Below are positions 30,499 through 41,050 of a DNA stretch of 64,000 nucleotides, in pieces. This DNA comes from Bartonella bacilliformis Ver097 (GTDB lineage: Bacteria; Pseudomonadota; Alphaproteobacteria; Rhizobiales; Rhizobiaceae): contig NZ_KL503802.1 of assembly GCF_000709795.1 (NCBI RefSeq), positions 404,812 through 468,811 on the forward strand. Direction: 5' to 3'. The notes below the pieces were generated by a model, which ran no database searches, was not told the DNA's origin, and saw nothing but the letters and a program-made list of their open reading frames with translations. The first letter of the stretch is position 1, and every line of letters starts with the position of its first letter. The translations under genes were made by a program, and so were the position numbers.

Positions 30499-32730
30499 AT
30501 GAATTCTAATTTTCGATCCTTGATGATTTGGGGCCTTATCGCCTTAGTTTTAATCGTTTTATTTTCTTTTTTTAATGGCAATAGGCAACGCGCCAGCAAT
30601 GGTGAGGTTTCTTATTCCGAATTTTTACAAAAGATTGACAGTAATGAGTTGAAAACTGTGACCATCCAAGGTCAAAAATTAACAGGGCAAACGGCGGATC
30701 GTCGCACAATTTCAACTTATGCGCCAAGAGATCCCAGTTTGGTACAAAGATTAGATACAAACAAAGTCAATATTAGAGCTGTGCCCGAAAGCTCTGGCAA
30801 TAGCATTTTCCTCAATTTATTATTCTCACTGCTTCCTGTTCTGATTATTGTTGGGGCATGGATCTTCTTTATGCGGCAAATGCAAGGGGGATCACGCGGT
30901 GCCCTGGGTTTTGGAAAATCAAAAGCAAAATTGCTAACAGAAGCGCAAGGGCGTGTCACCTTTAAAGATGTTGCTGGGGTTGAAGAAGCTAAACAAGATT
31001 TACAAGAAATTGTCGATTTTTTGCGTGAACCACAAAAATTTCAGCGTTTAGGGGGGCGTATCCCACGAGGCGTTTTGTTGGTGGGGCCGCCAGGAACCGG
31101 AAAAACATTGTTAGCACGCTCTATTGCTGGGGAAGCCAATGTGCCGTTTTTCACCATTTCAGGGTCAGATTTTGTTGAAATGTTTGTTGGTGTTGGGGCA
31201 AGCCGCGTGCGAGACATGTTTGAACAGGCAAAGAAAAATGCTCCTTGCATTATCTTTATCGATGAAATTGATGCTGTTGGTCGGCATCGTGGTGCCGGAT
31301 TGGGTGGTGGAAATGATGAACGAGAACAGACATTAAACCAGCTGCTGGTTGAAATGGATGGCTTTGAACCCAATGAAAGCATCATTCTTATTGCTGCAAC
31401 AAACCGGCCAGATGTGTTGGACCCTGCTTTGTTAAGACCAGGTCGGTTTGACCGACAAGTTGTAGTGCCCAACCCTGATGTTGCTGGGCGTGAGAAGATT
31501 TTAGAAGTTCATGTGCGCAGTGTGCCTTTGGCGCCAAATGTTAATTTGAGAGTTTTAGCACGGGGAACCCCAGGATTTTCAGGGGCGGATTTGATGAATC
31601 TTGTCAATGAAGCTGCTTTGATGGCAGCAAGCCGCAATAAAAAAGTGGTCACAATGCAAGAGTTTGAAGATGCCAAAGATAAAGTGATGATGGGGGCTGA
31701 ACGCCGTTCAACCGCCATGACACAGGAAGAAAAAGAACTCACTGCTTATCACGAAGCAGGGCACGCGATTGTAGCTTTAAATGTGCCTGTAAGTGACCCT
31801 GTTCATAAAGCAACAATCGTGCCACGGGGCCGGGCTTTAGGGATGGTGATGCAATTGCCTGAAGGTGATCGTTATTCCATGAGCTATCTCTGGATGATTT
31901 CACGTTTGGCTATTATGATGGGCGGAAGAGTGGCAGAAGAGTTAAAATTTGGCAAAGAGAATATCACCTCTGGGGCTGCATCAGATATTGAACAGGCAAC
32001 AAAATTAGCCCGTGCTATGATCACCCGTTGGGGGTTTTCTGATGTGCTTGGACATGTTGCTTATGGTGACAATCAAGATGAAGTCTTTTTAGGCCATTCT
32101 GTGGCAAGGACACAAAATATCTCTGAAGAAACCGCCCGCATGATTGATGCTGAGGTACGCAGACTGATTGATAACGCCTATAAAACGGCGACAAAAATTC
32201 TTAAAGCACAAAATAAACAATGGTTAGCTTTAGCGCAAGGATTATTGGAATATGAAACATTAACGGGGACAGAAATTAATGAAGTGATTGCAGGAAACCC
32301 TCCTTCACGTACACAGGGCAGTGATACTGCACCTTTGCGCACGTCTTCTGTGCCAAAGATTGGCGCTAAAAATGGCAAAGGGGCTTCACAAGCTAGTGAT
32401 GCTAAAGAAGAAGAACCAAGTGTTGGAACAAAAGCTGTAGCAGCGAACTCTGCCAAAAAGGTGGTAAAAAATGCGTCTGCTAAAAGTGCGGAAAAGAAGG
32501 CATCCGGTACACAAATTAAAACAGCGACACCGGCCGCAACGCCTATCAAAGCCACATCAGCGAAGGTAGCATCGGCAGAGGCAGCGACAGCCAATATGGC
32601 CAAGAAGAGTCTGGGAAGTGCGCAGGCTAGTGATGCTGAAAAGAAACGCTTAGAGCATAATAAATCAGCACACAATAAAAAAGGCAATTTAACGGCAGAA
32701 GCCGCAAGCAACACAGAAGATGAAAAATAA
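30499..32730 (+). CDS. ftsH: ATP-dependent zinc metalloprotease FtsH
   Basis: A 743-residue FtsH. Two N-terminal membrane helices (about 6-25 and 103-125), Walker A GPPGTGKT at 196-203, [12 protein letters not shown], the SRH region and the zinc site HEAGH at 418-422 are present. It is an inner-membrane AAA protease that degrades membrane and short-lived cytosolic proteins. The last 130 residues are an Ala/Lys/Ser-rich tail with repeated AKSAEKKA- and ASDAEKK-like words, longer than typical. It lies 122 bp after tilS. Confidence 0.97.
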   Translation: MNSNFRSLMIWGLIALVLIVLFSFFNGNRQRASNGEVSYSEFLQKIDSNELKTVTIQGQKLTGQTADRRTISTYAPRDPSLVQRLDTNKVNIRAVPESSGNSIFLNLLFSLLPVLIIVGAWIFFMRQMQGGSRGALGFGKSKAKLLTEAQGRVTFKDVAGVEEAKQDLQEIVDFLREPQKFQRLGGRIPRGVLLVGPPGTGKTLLARSIAGEANVPFFTISGSDFVEMFVGVGASRVRDMFEQAKKNAPCIIFIDEIDAVGRHRGAGLGGGNDEREQTLNQLLVEMDGFEPNESIILIAATNRPDVLDPALLRPGRFDRQVVVPNPDVAGREKILEVHVRSVPLAPNVNLRVLARGTPGFSGADLMNLVNEAALMAASRNKKVVTMQEFEDAKDKVMMGAERRSTAMTQEEKELTAYHEAGHAIVALNVPVSDPVHKATIVPRGRALGMVMQLPEGDRYSMSYLWMISRLAIMMGGRVAEELKFGKENITSGAASDIEQATKLARAMITRWGFSDVLGHVAYGDNQDEVFLGHSVARTQNISEETARMIDAEVRRLIDNAYKTATKILKAQNKQWLALAQGLLEYETLTGTEINEVIAGNPPSRTQGSDTAPLRTSSVPKIGAKNGKGASQASDAKEEEPSVGTKAVAANSAKKVVKNASAKSAEKKASGTQIKTATPAATPIKATSAKVASAEAATANMAKKSLGSAQASDAEKKRLEHNKSAHNKKGNLTAEAASNTEDEK

Positions 32731-33422
32731 GGGTATCTGCGTGATACAGAGAGGAAGCCTTCTTTTTCATGGGGATGTTGCATAGCATAGCGCTTTTTCA
32801 ATGATAAAAACCAAATTTGTGAAAATAAAAGCGCGCTCTTATTTTGCGAGACGGATTGCCAACAAGGGTGCGTGAAGATTGAAGCCAATGAGCATTGAAT
32901 TTTTGTCAAAAATGATGTGTGAAGATTGAGACCTGTGAGAGTGAGGTTTCGTCAGCGAGGGCATGTGAACTTGAAGCTTGTGAGGATTGAGGCTTTATCG
33001 ACAAGGATATGAGAATTGAGCCCTTGTTAAAATGGTCTATGGAGATTTTGGCCCTTGTTGAAACTTGGGAATGGGGTAAAGTTTTCAGCGTTGAGCTTTC
33101 CGCTCTAAATTTTCAGCTTTGATAAATGGGCCGCTCTGGGAGATGAATTATTCTTTGCGGCTGTTCAGTATAGGGTAAAAGGGTTTTGCGAGAATTTTTA
33201 AAAACGAAGTGAGCATTTTTAAAACGATATTGTGGAAAAATAAAGGCTGTTTTCTGTGAATTTTAGATCAGTTTGTAAAAACAGTGTGTGGTCTTTCAGG
33301 ATTTAGAGAATATTATAAGTCAGGAATTCATGAAAGGGTTGCGTCTTGTTTTGTTGAAAAAGATAAGCACTCTGAGGGAAAGTTTGTAATGGGCTTCAAG
33401 CAGTCGTGGTAAAGGAAACAAA
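32731..33422. repeat. Tandem repeat of 46-47 bp in the ftsH-glmM spacer
   Basis: Degenerate units begin at 32872, 32919, 32965 and 33011 (periods 47, 46, 46), with a shorter fifth at 33041. The shared pattern is gtgaagattgaagcctgtgag, then a gttttgtc-like stretch and aaggat. The rest of the 690 bp shows no gene. Confidence 0.7.
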
Positions 33423-34775
33423 ATGGCGCGTAAATATTTCGGTACAGATGGAATTCGTGGCAAAGCTAATGTTTTCCCCATGACACCAGATTTCGCCATG
33501 AAAGTGGGGATGGCTGTTGGTGTTTTGTTTCGATCAAAAGCGACATCCCGTCGTGTTGTGATTGGGAAAGATACCCGGTTATCTTGTTATATGCTTGAAA
33601 ATGCCTTGGTTGCAGGGTTTACAGCAGCAGGGATGGATGTCTTTTTGCTGGGGCCTATTCCAACACCTGCTGTGGCGATGTTGTGTCGTTCGTTACGCAC
33701 TGATATTGGGGTGATGATTTCTGCCTCTCATAATGCTTTTTATGATAATGGCATCAAGCTTTTTGGTCCTGATGGTTTTAAGCTATCAGATGAAAAAGAA
33801 ACAAAAATTGAGGCTTTGCTTGATTCTGATATTTCAGAACTGCCCCTGGCAAATTGTGAAGAAATTGGGCGAGCCAAACGGGTTGAAGGTGATATTTATC
33901 GTTATATTGAATATGCCAAGCGAACTTTGCCGCGTGATGTGCGTTTGGATGCTTTGCGTATTGTGGTTGATTGTGCCAATGGTGCTACCTATAAAGCGGC
34001 GCCACGTGCCTTGTGGGAATTAGGGGCTGAGGTTATTGCCATTAATAATGAACCTAATGGTTTTAATATTAATCAAGAATGTGGTTCAACAGATCTGACA
34101 TCTTTAAGAAATAAAGTTCATGAAGTGCGTGCTGATGTTGGTATTGCACTTGATGGTGATGGCGATCGTGTTTTGATGGTTGATGAAAAAGGGCAAATGA
34201 TTGATGGTGATCAGTTGATTGCTGTCATTGCGGAACATTGGCACAAAACCGGGCGGTTGCATCATAAGGGTATTGTAACAACGGTGATGTCGAATTTAGG
34301 GTTGGAGCGCTTTCTATCGGAGAAAGGGCTAGAGCTTATTCGCACAGATGTTGGAGATCGCTATGTTGTTGATATGATGCGCCAGAAGAAATATAATATT
34401 GGTGGTGAATCCTCTGGCCATATTATTTTGAGTGATTTCTGCACCACGGGAGATGGCTTGGTGGCTGCTTTGCAGATTTTGGCCTGTATAAAGGAAAGTC
34501 AACAACCAATGAGCCAGTTATGTAAGCGCTTTGAGCCTGTGCCACAAATTTTGAAAAACAAGGTCGTGCACAATAAAAATGTCTTGCAAAAGTCTAAAGT
34601 GCAAACAGCTATTATGAAAGCCTCTGAACATTTAGGCAAAGAGGGGCGGCTGTTGGTGCGCGCTTCTGGAACAGAACCGGTGATCCGTGTCATGGCAGAA
34701 GGGGATAACCGCGAAGCTATAACTGCTATAGTCGATGATCTCATTAAGCTGATTGCGCGCCATGATCATGATTAA
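33423..34775 (+). CDS. glmM: Phosphoglucosamine mutase
   Basis: A 450-residue GlmM with [13 protein letters not shown] at the start, the catalytic phosphoserine Ser102 in MISASHNAF, the Mg-binding DGDGDR, the sugar-binding GGESSGH and the phosphate-binding [11 protein letters not shown] near the end. It converts glucosamine-6-phosphate to glucosamine-1-phosphate for UDP-GlcNAc. It follows ftsH as in relatives, but across a 690-bp spacer. Confidence 0.97.
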   Translation: MARKYFGTDGIRGKANVFPMTPDFAMKVGMAVGVLFRSKATSRRVVIGKDTRLSCYMLENALVAGFTAAGMDVFLLGPIPTPAVAMLCRSLRTDIGVMISASHNAFYDNGIKLFGPDGFKLSDEKETKIEALLDSDISELPLANCEEIGRAKRVEGDIYRYIEYAKRTLPRDVRLDALRIVVDCANGATYKAAPRALWELGAEVIAINNEPNGFNINQECGSTDLTSLRNKVHEVRADVGIALDGDGDRVLMVDEKGQMIDGDQLIAVIAEHWHKTGRLHHKGIVTTVMSNLGLERFLSEKGLELIRTDVGDRYVVDMMRQKKYNIGGESSGHIILSDFCTTGDGLVAALQILACIKESQQPMSQLCKRFEPVPQILKNKVVHNKNVLQKSKVQTAIMKASEHLGKEGRLLVRASGTEPVIRVMAEGDNREAITAIVDDLIKLIARHDHD

Positions 34776-35520
34776 GACAAAATCATAATGGGGAAATTTT
34801 CCTCGTGTACAATTTCTCCATGGACACAATGTTGTGAAGCTTTTCCCTAAAAGGCAGATCCCCTATGGGATGGGGCTAGAACTAAGGTTTTAAAGGTAAG
34901 ATTTTGGACTCAAGTGTTTAAGGATCGGGGTTGGGGATAAAGCCCTAAGGGTTTAGATTTTGGGGCATAGAACTCGATCAGAAGGTTCTGCTTTATGCTT
35001 AAAGAGCATTTTCCAGCTCTGCTTGTGTTTCATAACCTTTGTTTTATAAGGTTAAACTTTGAAATCAAAAATTTAATCCAGCAATGATAGCATGTTGCTC
35101 CTTATTCATAGAGCTATTTCATGTTGTTGAACTTGTGTAAACAGACCAACTTTCTATGCAGAATGTACATCAAGTATGGAGAATATGCAGTAAAGGGTTA
35201 CAAGGGGGCTAGAGAGGGCTTTTATCAACGCGGAACGGATCTCACTCTTTATCGTTTTCATGCTGTTTTTTTGTAAATTTTCGTTGCAAGGGGGAAGAAA
35301 AGTCTCTGTGAAGGGGGAGCAGAAAAGGACAAGGGTTGACTTAAACAAGATTTGTTTTTGGTTCTCTCTTATGGTCAAAAAGCTTTATTTATTTTGTGTT
35401 GTTGGCCTTTGATCGTGAAGAGGCAAAAAATACAGTTGCAATATAATCGCGATACAGTCAAAGAAACAATAAAAACAATGCAAATGATGAGGGTACAGTA
35501 ACACTGTCTGCGAGGGAGAA
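34776..35520. other. glmM-exbB spacer
   Basis: About 745 bp without a gene. Degenerate aaggttttaaagxtaagattttgg words lie at 34880-34970. A TTGACT (35336-35341) followed by AT-rich DNA may belong to the exbBD promoter, but no good -10 is placed. I see no Irr-type palindrome like the one at 40011-40029. Confidence 0.4.
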
Positions 35521-36402
35521 ATGGGACCTGACGTAGCACCACTTCTAGAGAGTAATTTTCCTTCATTTGCAGCGCATGATTTTTCCCCTCTTGCCATGTT
35601 TATGGCAGCCGATTTTGTTGTAAAAGCCGTGATGGTTCTTCTTATTTTGGCATCTATTGTATCGTGGACAATTGCTTTTGCCAAAATCGTTGAAATCACT
35701 TTGGCAAAACGTAAAGCACAGCGCGCTTTACGCTCCGCTCAGCAGGCGCAGACTTTGGCGTGTTTGGTGGATCAATTGCAAAATCAAACAGGGGCTAGTG
35801 TTTTATTTCTCCAAGAGACATTGAGAGAAATTTCTTTGTCAACACAACAGGGTGTTAGTCTATCCGCACAACAGAATGTTGCCTCATCCATGCAACAAGG
35901 TGTTGCTGTACAAAAAGGTGTTCCTTTGTCAACAACACAACAGAGCGCTGCTGGGTCTGAAGAGGCAGAGAGCAACAATAATCCAGACATTCTTTCAGGC
36001 ATGCTCCATGAGGGTGTGAAAGAGCGGGTTCATTCGCTGTTATCGCGCTACTTATTGGTGGCAACACAGCGCATGGCAGCAGGCAATGCTATCCTGGCAA
36101 CGATTGGGGCCATTTCCCCCTTTGTCGGGCTTTTTGCAACCGTTTGGGGGATTATGAATTCCTTTATCGGGATTGCAAAAACACAAACAACGCGGTTAGA
36201 TGTGGTGGCACCAGGCATTGCGGAAGCCTTGTTGGCAACGGCTCTTGGGCTTTTTGTTGCGATCCCCACTGTGGTGATGTACAATGGTTTGTCGCGTGCA
36301 TTGAGCCATTATCGCAGTGATTTAGGCAATGTCGCCGCAGCAATTGAAAGACTCTTAAGTCGTGATATGGATCGACAAAGACAACAAAAAAGTCTCCAAT
36401 AA
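35521..36402 (+). CDS. exbB: Biopolymer transport protein ExbB
   Basis: A 293-residue MotA/TolQ/ExbB protein. The first membrane helix is at about 36-58 (VKAVMVLLILASIVSWTIAF); the later helices carry IGAISPFVGLFATVWGIMNSFIGIA and APGIAEALLATALGLFVAIPT. It energises TonB-dependent uptake with ExbD. The cytoplasmic loop contains a Ser/Gln-rich degenerate repeat (LSTQQGVSLSAQQ and variants, about 106-140) not seen in TolQ here. The stop shares a base with the exbD ATG. No tonB is in the window. Confidence 0.9.
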   Translation: MGPDVAPLLESNFPSFAAHDFSPLAMFMAADFVVKAVMVLLILASIVSWTIAFAKIVEITLAKRKAQRALRSAQQAQTLACLVDQLQNQTGASVLFLQETLREISLSTQQGVSLSAQQNVASSMQQGVAVQKGVPLSTTQQSAAGSEEAESNNNPDILSGMLHEGVKERVHSLLSRYLLVATQRMAAGNAILATIGAISPFVGLFATVWGIMNSFIGIAKTQTTRLDVVAPGIAEALLATALGLFVAIPTVVMYNGLSRALSHYRSDLGNVAAAIERLLSRDMDRQRQQKSLQ

Positions 36403-36860
36403 TGGCTATGAATTTTCAAGATGATTGGGATAACGCAGAAGATTTTGAGCTCAATAATACAATCAATGTGACACCTTTCATTGATGTTATTTTAGTGTTG
36501 CTCATTGTTTTTATGGTGGCAGCGCCTTTGGCTACATCGGTCATTCCTGTTCAACTGCCAGCTGTTACGCAAGAGCCTGTTTCACATCTTGATGAACCAC
36601 TTTACATTACTTTAAAAAAGGATGAATCTTGGTATGTCGGCAATAAGCCTGTGAGTGAGGCTGATTTTATGGAGATCTTATCTCAAGAGACTAAGCAGAA
36701 TCTTGAAACGAAGATTTTAATCAATGCTGATGCTGAAATTGATTATGGCTATGTGGTGGGTGTGATTGATCGAGTCCGCATGGCTGGCTATACCAAAATT
36801 GGCCTTGTCGGGCTGCAAAAAACGGCCAATAAAACGGTTGAGACTATTCCTGCTGAATAA
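36402..36860 (+). CDS. exbD: Biopolymer transport protein ExbD
   Basis: A 152-residue ExbD/TolR protein: INVTPFIDVILVLLIVFMVAAP forms the single membrane helix with the conserved Asp, followed by a periplasmic domain (YVGNKPVSEADF, ILINADAEIDYGYVVGVIDRVRMAGYTKIGLV). It is coupled to exbB by a TAATG overlap. Together with TonB, encoded elsewhere, it would drive heme or siderophore receptors; the substrate is inferred. Confidence 0.92.
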   Translation: MAMNFQDDWDNAEDFELNNTINVTPFIDVILVLLIVFMVAAPLATSVIPVQLPAVTQEPVSHLDEPLYITLKKDESWYVGNKPVSEADFMEILSQETKQNLETKILINADAEIDYGYVVGVIDRVRMAGYTKIGLVGLQKTANKTVETIPAE

Positions 36861-37679
36861 TCTTTTCAATTTTTTCAATGATTTAAAAAATTTTACGCGT
36901 AAACAAAAAACCTCATGCTTAAATTAAACTAAGTGAGGAACAGATTATTTTCTTAAAGCATTTGCGCGGGTCGTGGTGTGCATGGGGCGCGTGCGTAAAT
37001 GTAAGTGCATGCGATGGAGGAAGGAGCCGGTGTGAATGTAGTTGCTATGTTTGGAGTTGTATGCATAAAGGTGAGGGTATCCGTGTTCGTGCTGTATGGG
37101 GGTAGGTGTGCTTAGTCGTTGTGGACATGGAGCGCGTAAATGTTGAGGGAGCAGTTTTTGGGCGTTTTTTCTCAGCATCATCAGCCTTTTGTACTCTCTT
37201 CACATTCTTCTTCACTGTTTTGACCGGTGTGCTGGATGCCTTCTTTTTTGCACCTTTAGAATAGGACGTATAAGTGATTTCGCGAGTTGTGGCAGGGATT
37301 ATCGAGAGTGCATGCTATAGTGCATGAATGTAGGTGTATAGTAGATAATATATGGGGGCAGGGAGCAGACGTGAATGTAGTTGTGTGAATGTAGATGCCA
37401 TAGGGTGAGACGTATAGGCTTGATGCTTAGGTTCTTTCCTTTCATGGAGAGCGTTGGGCTTCGTATAGGAGATGATCAAGCCTTGCATATGATGAGGTTA
37501 TGTAAGTGTTGCGCCTTATGCTGGCAGGTATTTAAGAGTGTGTTACAAGGCATTGACGCATAAAGGTGAGCACATAGATGTTTGTGCATGGGAAATCCGA
37601 TGGGGAAGAAAGAGATAGCAGAGATGGATGGTGCAAAGCGCACCATCACTATCATCGTGATTTCTATTATAGATTTGTA
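36861..37679. other. exbD-dut spacer with a decayed coding-like stretch
   Basis: About 820 bp. On the minus strand, about 37313 down to 37150, a frame without a start reads IPATTREITYTSYSKGAKKK and continues Lys-rich to KADDAEKKRPKTA, resembling coding sequence and loosely the FtsH tail. The phrase gtgaatgtagttg recurs at about 37032 and 37371. No intact gene is supported. Confidence 0.4.
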
Positions 37680-38234
37680 TTATTTCTGTCCTGTTGAACC
37701 AAAGCCGCCAGTGCCGCGCCCTGTGTCAGGTTGATTGCTAAGATCTGTTTGAGAAGAGGTCCGATCTGAATTTGGGTCCAACAGGCGAACTTCCACCTGA
37801 GTTACAGGAGCGATGACCGTTTGGGCAATGCGCATTCCACGTTCAATGATAAAGTCTTCTTGGCCTAAATTGATCAGCAACACTTTTACCTCACCACGGT
37901 AATCACTATCAATCGTGCCTGGGGTATTGAGGCAGGTGATGCCGCTCTTTAAAGCTAAGCCAGAGCGTGGGCGTATTTGTGCTTCAAAACCAGGGGAGAG
38001 ATGAAAAATAAGACCTGTGGGGATAAGAGCCCGCTGCCCGGGGAAGAGTGTGATGCTCTCATTTTCAGGAAGCGCGGCCCGTAGATCAAGACCTGCTGAG
38101 CCTTCTGTGGCATAATGGGGAAGTGCTAGACCTTGTCCATGTTCAAGGCATTGAACCCATAAAGGTAATTTTTGCGATGGAGAAGAAGAATTGTGTGCGT
38201 CTTGCAAAGACATGTGGGGATGATGATCAGACAT
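37680..38234 (-). CDS. dut: dUTP diphosphatase
   Basis: A 184-residue trimeric dUTPase with all five motifs: [37 protein letters not shown] and the C-terminal [10 protein letters not shown]. It hydrolyses dUTP to dUMP and pyrophosphate. The first 25 residues are extra relative to the usual length, so translation may start later (a second Met is at MSLQD). Confidence 0.95.
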   Translation of the reverse strand: MSDHHPHMSLQDAHNSSSPSQKLPLWVQCLEHGQGLALPHYATEGSAGLDLRAALPENESITLFPGQRALIPTGLIFHLSPGFEAQIRPRSGLALKSGITCLNTPGTIDSDYRGEVKVLLINLGQEDFIIERGMRIAQTVIAPVTQVEVRLLDPNSDRTSSQTDLSNQPDTGRGTGGFGSTGQK

Positions 38235-39195
38235 GACAAAAGATTTCCAAAACAGTAAAAAACAGACAAAATGTTAACACCAGCATGTTAAAAAAAACGA
38301 GCCGATAAATGGCGCACTCCATGGGATGAGCTGTGCTCCACAGTGTATACGTTACCAAAAAAATGTCTGTAATAAAAACCAAAATTCCATCAAGAAGATG
38401 TTAATGTAACACTTGGCCCAAAAGAGGGAAGAGCAAGCAAGTATGGCTTAAGAGGGTGAAAGGCAAAGAACAGCCTAAATGATAAGAAGATGTTGACGTA
38501 GAATGGGAGGAGAAGATGTTGGGTGTGAGGCCATGAAAGGGCAGGGACGCAGCTGATGTGAGGCACAGCTTAAGAAGGGAAAAGGCATGTTCTAAAGGGT
38601 GAAAAGATGTTGGTGGTGAGGTGGCAGGGAAAGTGAGAGGCCATATGAAGTGGGCTGTCTTAAGAAGGCGAAGAGACATTGGTGGGGGGCATCCTAAAAG
38701 AGGAGAAGATGTTAGGTGAAGCTTTCTGAAAAGGATGAAGCAGGAACGGCTTAAGAAGGCAGCCGGTGCAAGGCGTGGATTAAGAGAGGGGAAGAAGAGT
38801 AGGGTTCAGCCTGAGAGAGGAAGAAGACCTTTATACGGCATGGCCTGAGAGAATGAAGGAAAGGTATGGCTTAAGAAGGTAAAAAATGTTGGTATGAAAG
38901 GTGGCAGGGAAGAGTGAGAGGCAATATGGAGTGGGCTATTTAAAGAAGGAAAGAAAACGTGTTGGTAGGAGCATGCCTAAAGGGAAAAATATATTGTATA
39001 AAGCCTGAAAGGGCGTAACATAGCTGATGTGACTCATGACCTTAAGAAGGGGACAGGGACGGCCTAAAGGACGAAAAGATGTTGGCAGTGAGGTGAGCGA
39101 AGAAAGAGGTGAGGAGTAACATTGTGTAAGGTACAATCTAAGAAGGAGAAGAGCAAGGCATGGCTTAAGGGCGAACCTTGGTTCCTCTTCCAGAT
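38235..39195. repeat. Degenerate repeat array downstream of the VIT gene
   Basis: From about 38400 to 39180 the plus strand repeats variants of cttaagaaggxgaaaagatgttggtggtgaggtggcaggg. Clear copies start near 38599 and 38893 (both followed by gtgagaggcxatatgxagtgggct). Copies of the preceding part (agctgatgtgaxxca) are near 38549 and 39020. At 38370-38396 ccaaaattccatcaag echoes the 3-prime end of the VIT gene (39226-39241), suggesting a duplicated gene end. Confidence 0.65.
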
Positions 39196-39996
39196 TTATG
39201 CACTGCCAATCAAAATACCGGTCGCAAAAACCAAAATTCCACCAACAATCACCTGCAGGGAAGCACGCCAAAAAGGTGTTGCCATAAATTTATTTTGAAT
39301 CCAAACAATGGCCCATAATTCAAAAAACACAATAATAAGCGCAAGAATTGTTGCCGCGTAAAAAGAGGAAAGCAAATAAGGCAATGTATGGCCCAACCCA
39401 CCCAGGGTTGTCATGATGCCGTTGGCGATGCCTCTTTTCAGTGGTGAGCCGCGCCCGGATAATTTACCATCATCATGGGCGGCTTCTGTAAACCCCATGG
39501 AGAGACCCGCCCCAATCGAAGCAGAAAGGCCTATTAAAAAGGTTTTATGGGTGTCACCCGTGGCAAAAGCTGCAGCAAAAATTGGCGCCAGAGTAGAAAC
39601 CGATCCATCCATTAAACCCGCAAGGCCAGGTTGGATCCATGTTAACAATCGTTGTCGATATTTTGGTGACGAATGTGTATGGTCTGTTGGCTTTGCTCCT
39701 TCTGCACAGGCTGCTTGTATAGCTGGTACTGGTGCAGGAGAGGATTCAGGAAGCCATGACTCTAAAATTTTTACATAATTTTTACAGGAAAAACACTGAC
39801 AGCGTTGATGATGCTGCGAGGAATGATCCTTCGTATTAGCAGGGAATGTTGCTTTTAAAGGGCAAGACAGCTGCAGTGCTTGGCTATTGTTGTCGCAACA
39901 AAGGGCTGCACAAGGCCCTGTCACTGTTAAAGCATGAGAGTCTATGTAAGAGGTAGAGAATTTGCGTTTCAACAGTGAAAAAAAGGCTTCAAACAT
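39196..39996 (-). CDS. MbfA-like VIT-domain iron exporter lacking the ferritin-like domain
   Basis: A 266-residue protein. Residues about 115-266 match the C-terminal VIT domain of MbfA (membrane-bound ferritin A): QPGLAGLMDGSVSTLAPIFAAAFATG, GAGLSMGFTEAAHDDGKLSG, MTTLGGLGHTLPYL and a closing GGILVFATGILIGSA, with about four or five membrane segments. MbfA normally has an N-terminal ferritin-like domain with Glu/His iron ligands; here it is replaced by about 110 residues with Cys clusters (CAALCC, CQCFSC) and no ExxH. Iron or manganese export from the cytosol is inferred. An Irr-type palindrome lies 15 bp upstream. Confidence 0.82.
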   Translation of the reverse strand: MFEAFFSLLKRKFSTSYIDSHALTVTGPCAALCCDNNSQALQLSCPLKATFPANTKDHSSQHHQRCQCFSCKNYVKILESWLPESSPAPVPAIQAACAEGAKPTDHTHSSPKYRQRLLTWIQPGLAGLMDGSVSTLAPIFAAAFATGDTHKTFLIGLSASIGAGLSMGFTEAAHDDGKLSGRGSPLKRGIANGIMTTLGGLGHTLPYLLSSFYAATILALIIVFFELWAIVWIQNKFMATPFWRASLQVIVGGILVFATGILIGSA

Positions 39997-40465
39997 AACA
40001 GACCTTTATAATTTAGAATAATTCTAAATGTAGGGCGTCAAAAAGACAAAGTCAATCCGAAATCAGAATTTTCCGTGTGATAAGATGAGAAAATTTGTGT
40101 TTTGCTTCTGTGCAAGAGAGGGGGCCAGGTTGTGGTGGGGCAGGTAAGGGAGAAATGGCTGTGATGAGGGCTGTAATACAGGGAGACAGAGCTGTTATGG
40201 AGAGGAATTATGGTGAAGGTGTAAAGGTGATGGAAGATATGATGGAGGATTGTGACGAGGACCATGAATGATAGGGGCCATGGTGAGGAGGCCGTGATAA
40301 AGGTCATAATGGATGGCTGTGATGGGAGGTTCTCATGGATGGGTGTGGTATGTTGTGCATAGTTTGTAGAGATGCGATGTGGCATAGTTTGTGGATGTGG
40401 CATGTCTATCCTGTGGATTGCAATGCATCTTTCATGTGTGGGATGTTGCTCTTTAAGTGCAGGAT
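39997..40465. other. Spacer between the MbfA-like gene and dsbB
   Basis: About 470 bp. Besides the Irr-type element it holds G/A/T-rich degenerate words such as ggtgatggaagatatgatgg and gccatggtgaggaggccgtgat (about 40190-40340). No gene is supported; antisense frames are low complexity. Confidence 0.45.
40011..40029. promoter_or_regulatory. Irr-type iron control element (ICE) palindrome
   Basis: The 19-bp stretch atttagaataattctaaat is a perfect palindrome around its central base at 40020. It matches the TTTAGAA-TTCTAAA pattern bound by Irr in Hyphomicrobiales. It sits 15 bp before the ATG of the MbfA-like gene, where a bound repressor would block transcription or initiation. In relatives mbfA is Irr-regulated, so position and target agree. 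Confidence 0.75.
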
Positions 40466-41038
40466 TTATGTTATTTTGCGTTTTGATAACAGTCCCTTTG
40501 AAGCAGCAAAAAGGCTAAGCAGCATATAAAACAGGCTTGCTACGGCGTTCCATCCTGCAAAGGATAAAAAGAGAAAATGTCCTGGAGTTTGCGAACAAGA
40601 AGGTGGTTGAATATTGTTTAAGTGATGCAATAAGTGGTTGGCATTTGTGATGATCCTTGTTGCCCCTACGCCACAACTGGTTGGTGCAGGCCAAAGTTGA
40701 TATTCAATCCCCACATGATAGATCGCTAAGCCAAGGCTACAAGCCATGATTCCCCCAACACATAAAAACAAAAACCTTACCCAGCAAGATGTTTTGACAA
40801 ACCATGCCCATAGGCTGGCGGTACCCAAAAAAACAAGAGCACTATAATAAGGCAAACGCTCAATAAGGCATAAAGAACATGGGAGATATCCCCCAATATA
40901 TTCAAAACCCAGGGTCAGACCTACAGTTACTGAGAGACTGAGAGTAAGGCATAACGCCCAAAAACATCGTTCTTTATTGCTTTGTGTTTGGTAAAGATGT
41001 TTATGCAAAAAGGAGGGCAATGATAAAAAAGGAACCAT
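40466..41038 (-). CDS. dsbB: Disulfide bond formation protein DsbB-like
   Basis: A 190-residue membrane protein with four hydrophobic helices. The first redox pair is in GGYLPCSLCLIERLPYY (CxxC); the second Cys pair is in the long periplasmic loop (APTSCGVG and QPPSC). DsbB reoxidises DsbA and passes electrons to quinones. It lies 12 bp after the DedA-family gene on the same strand. No dsbA is in the window. Confidence 0.87.
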   Translation of the reverse strand: MVPFLSLPSFLHKHLYQTQSNKERCFWALCLTLSLSVTVGLTLGFEYIGGYLPCSLCLIERLPYYSALVFLGTASLWAWFVKTSCWVRFLFLCVGGIMACSLGLAIYHVGIEYQLWPAPTSCGVGATRIITNANHLLHHLNNIQPPSCSQTPGHFLFLSFAGWNAVASLFYMLLSLFAASKGLLSKRKIT

Positions 41039-41050
41039 GGCTTATTGTCT

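Noticed and set aside
32178..32909. 243-codon frame antisense to the ftsH tail
   Set aside because: Mirror of the Ala/Lys-rich ftsH C-terminus; no domain and no ribosome site.
38400..39180. CRISPR-like array
   Set aside because: Units are degenerate, of uneven length and lack conserved repeats with unique spacers; no cas gene is present.
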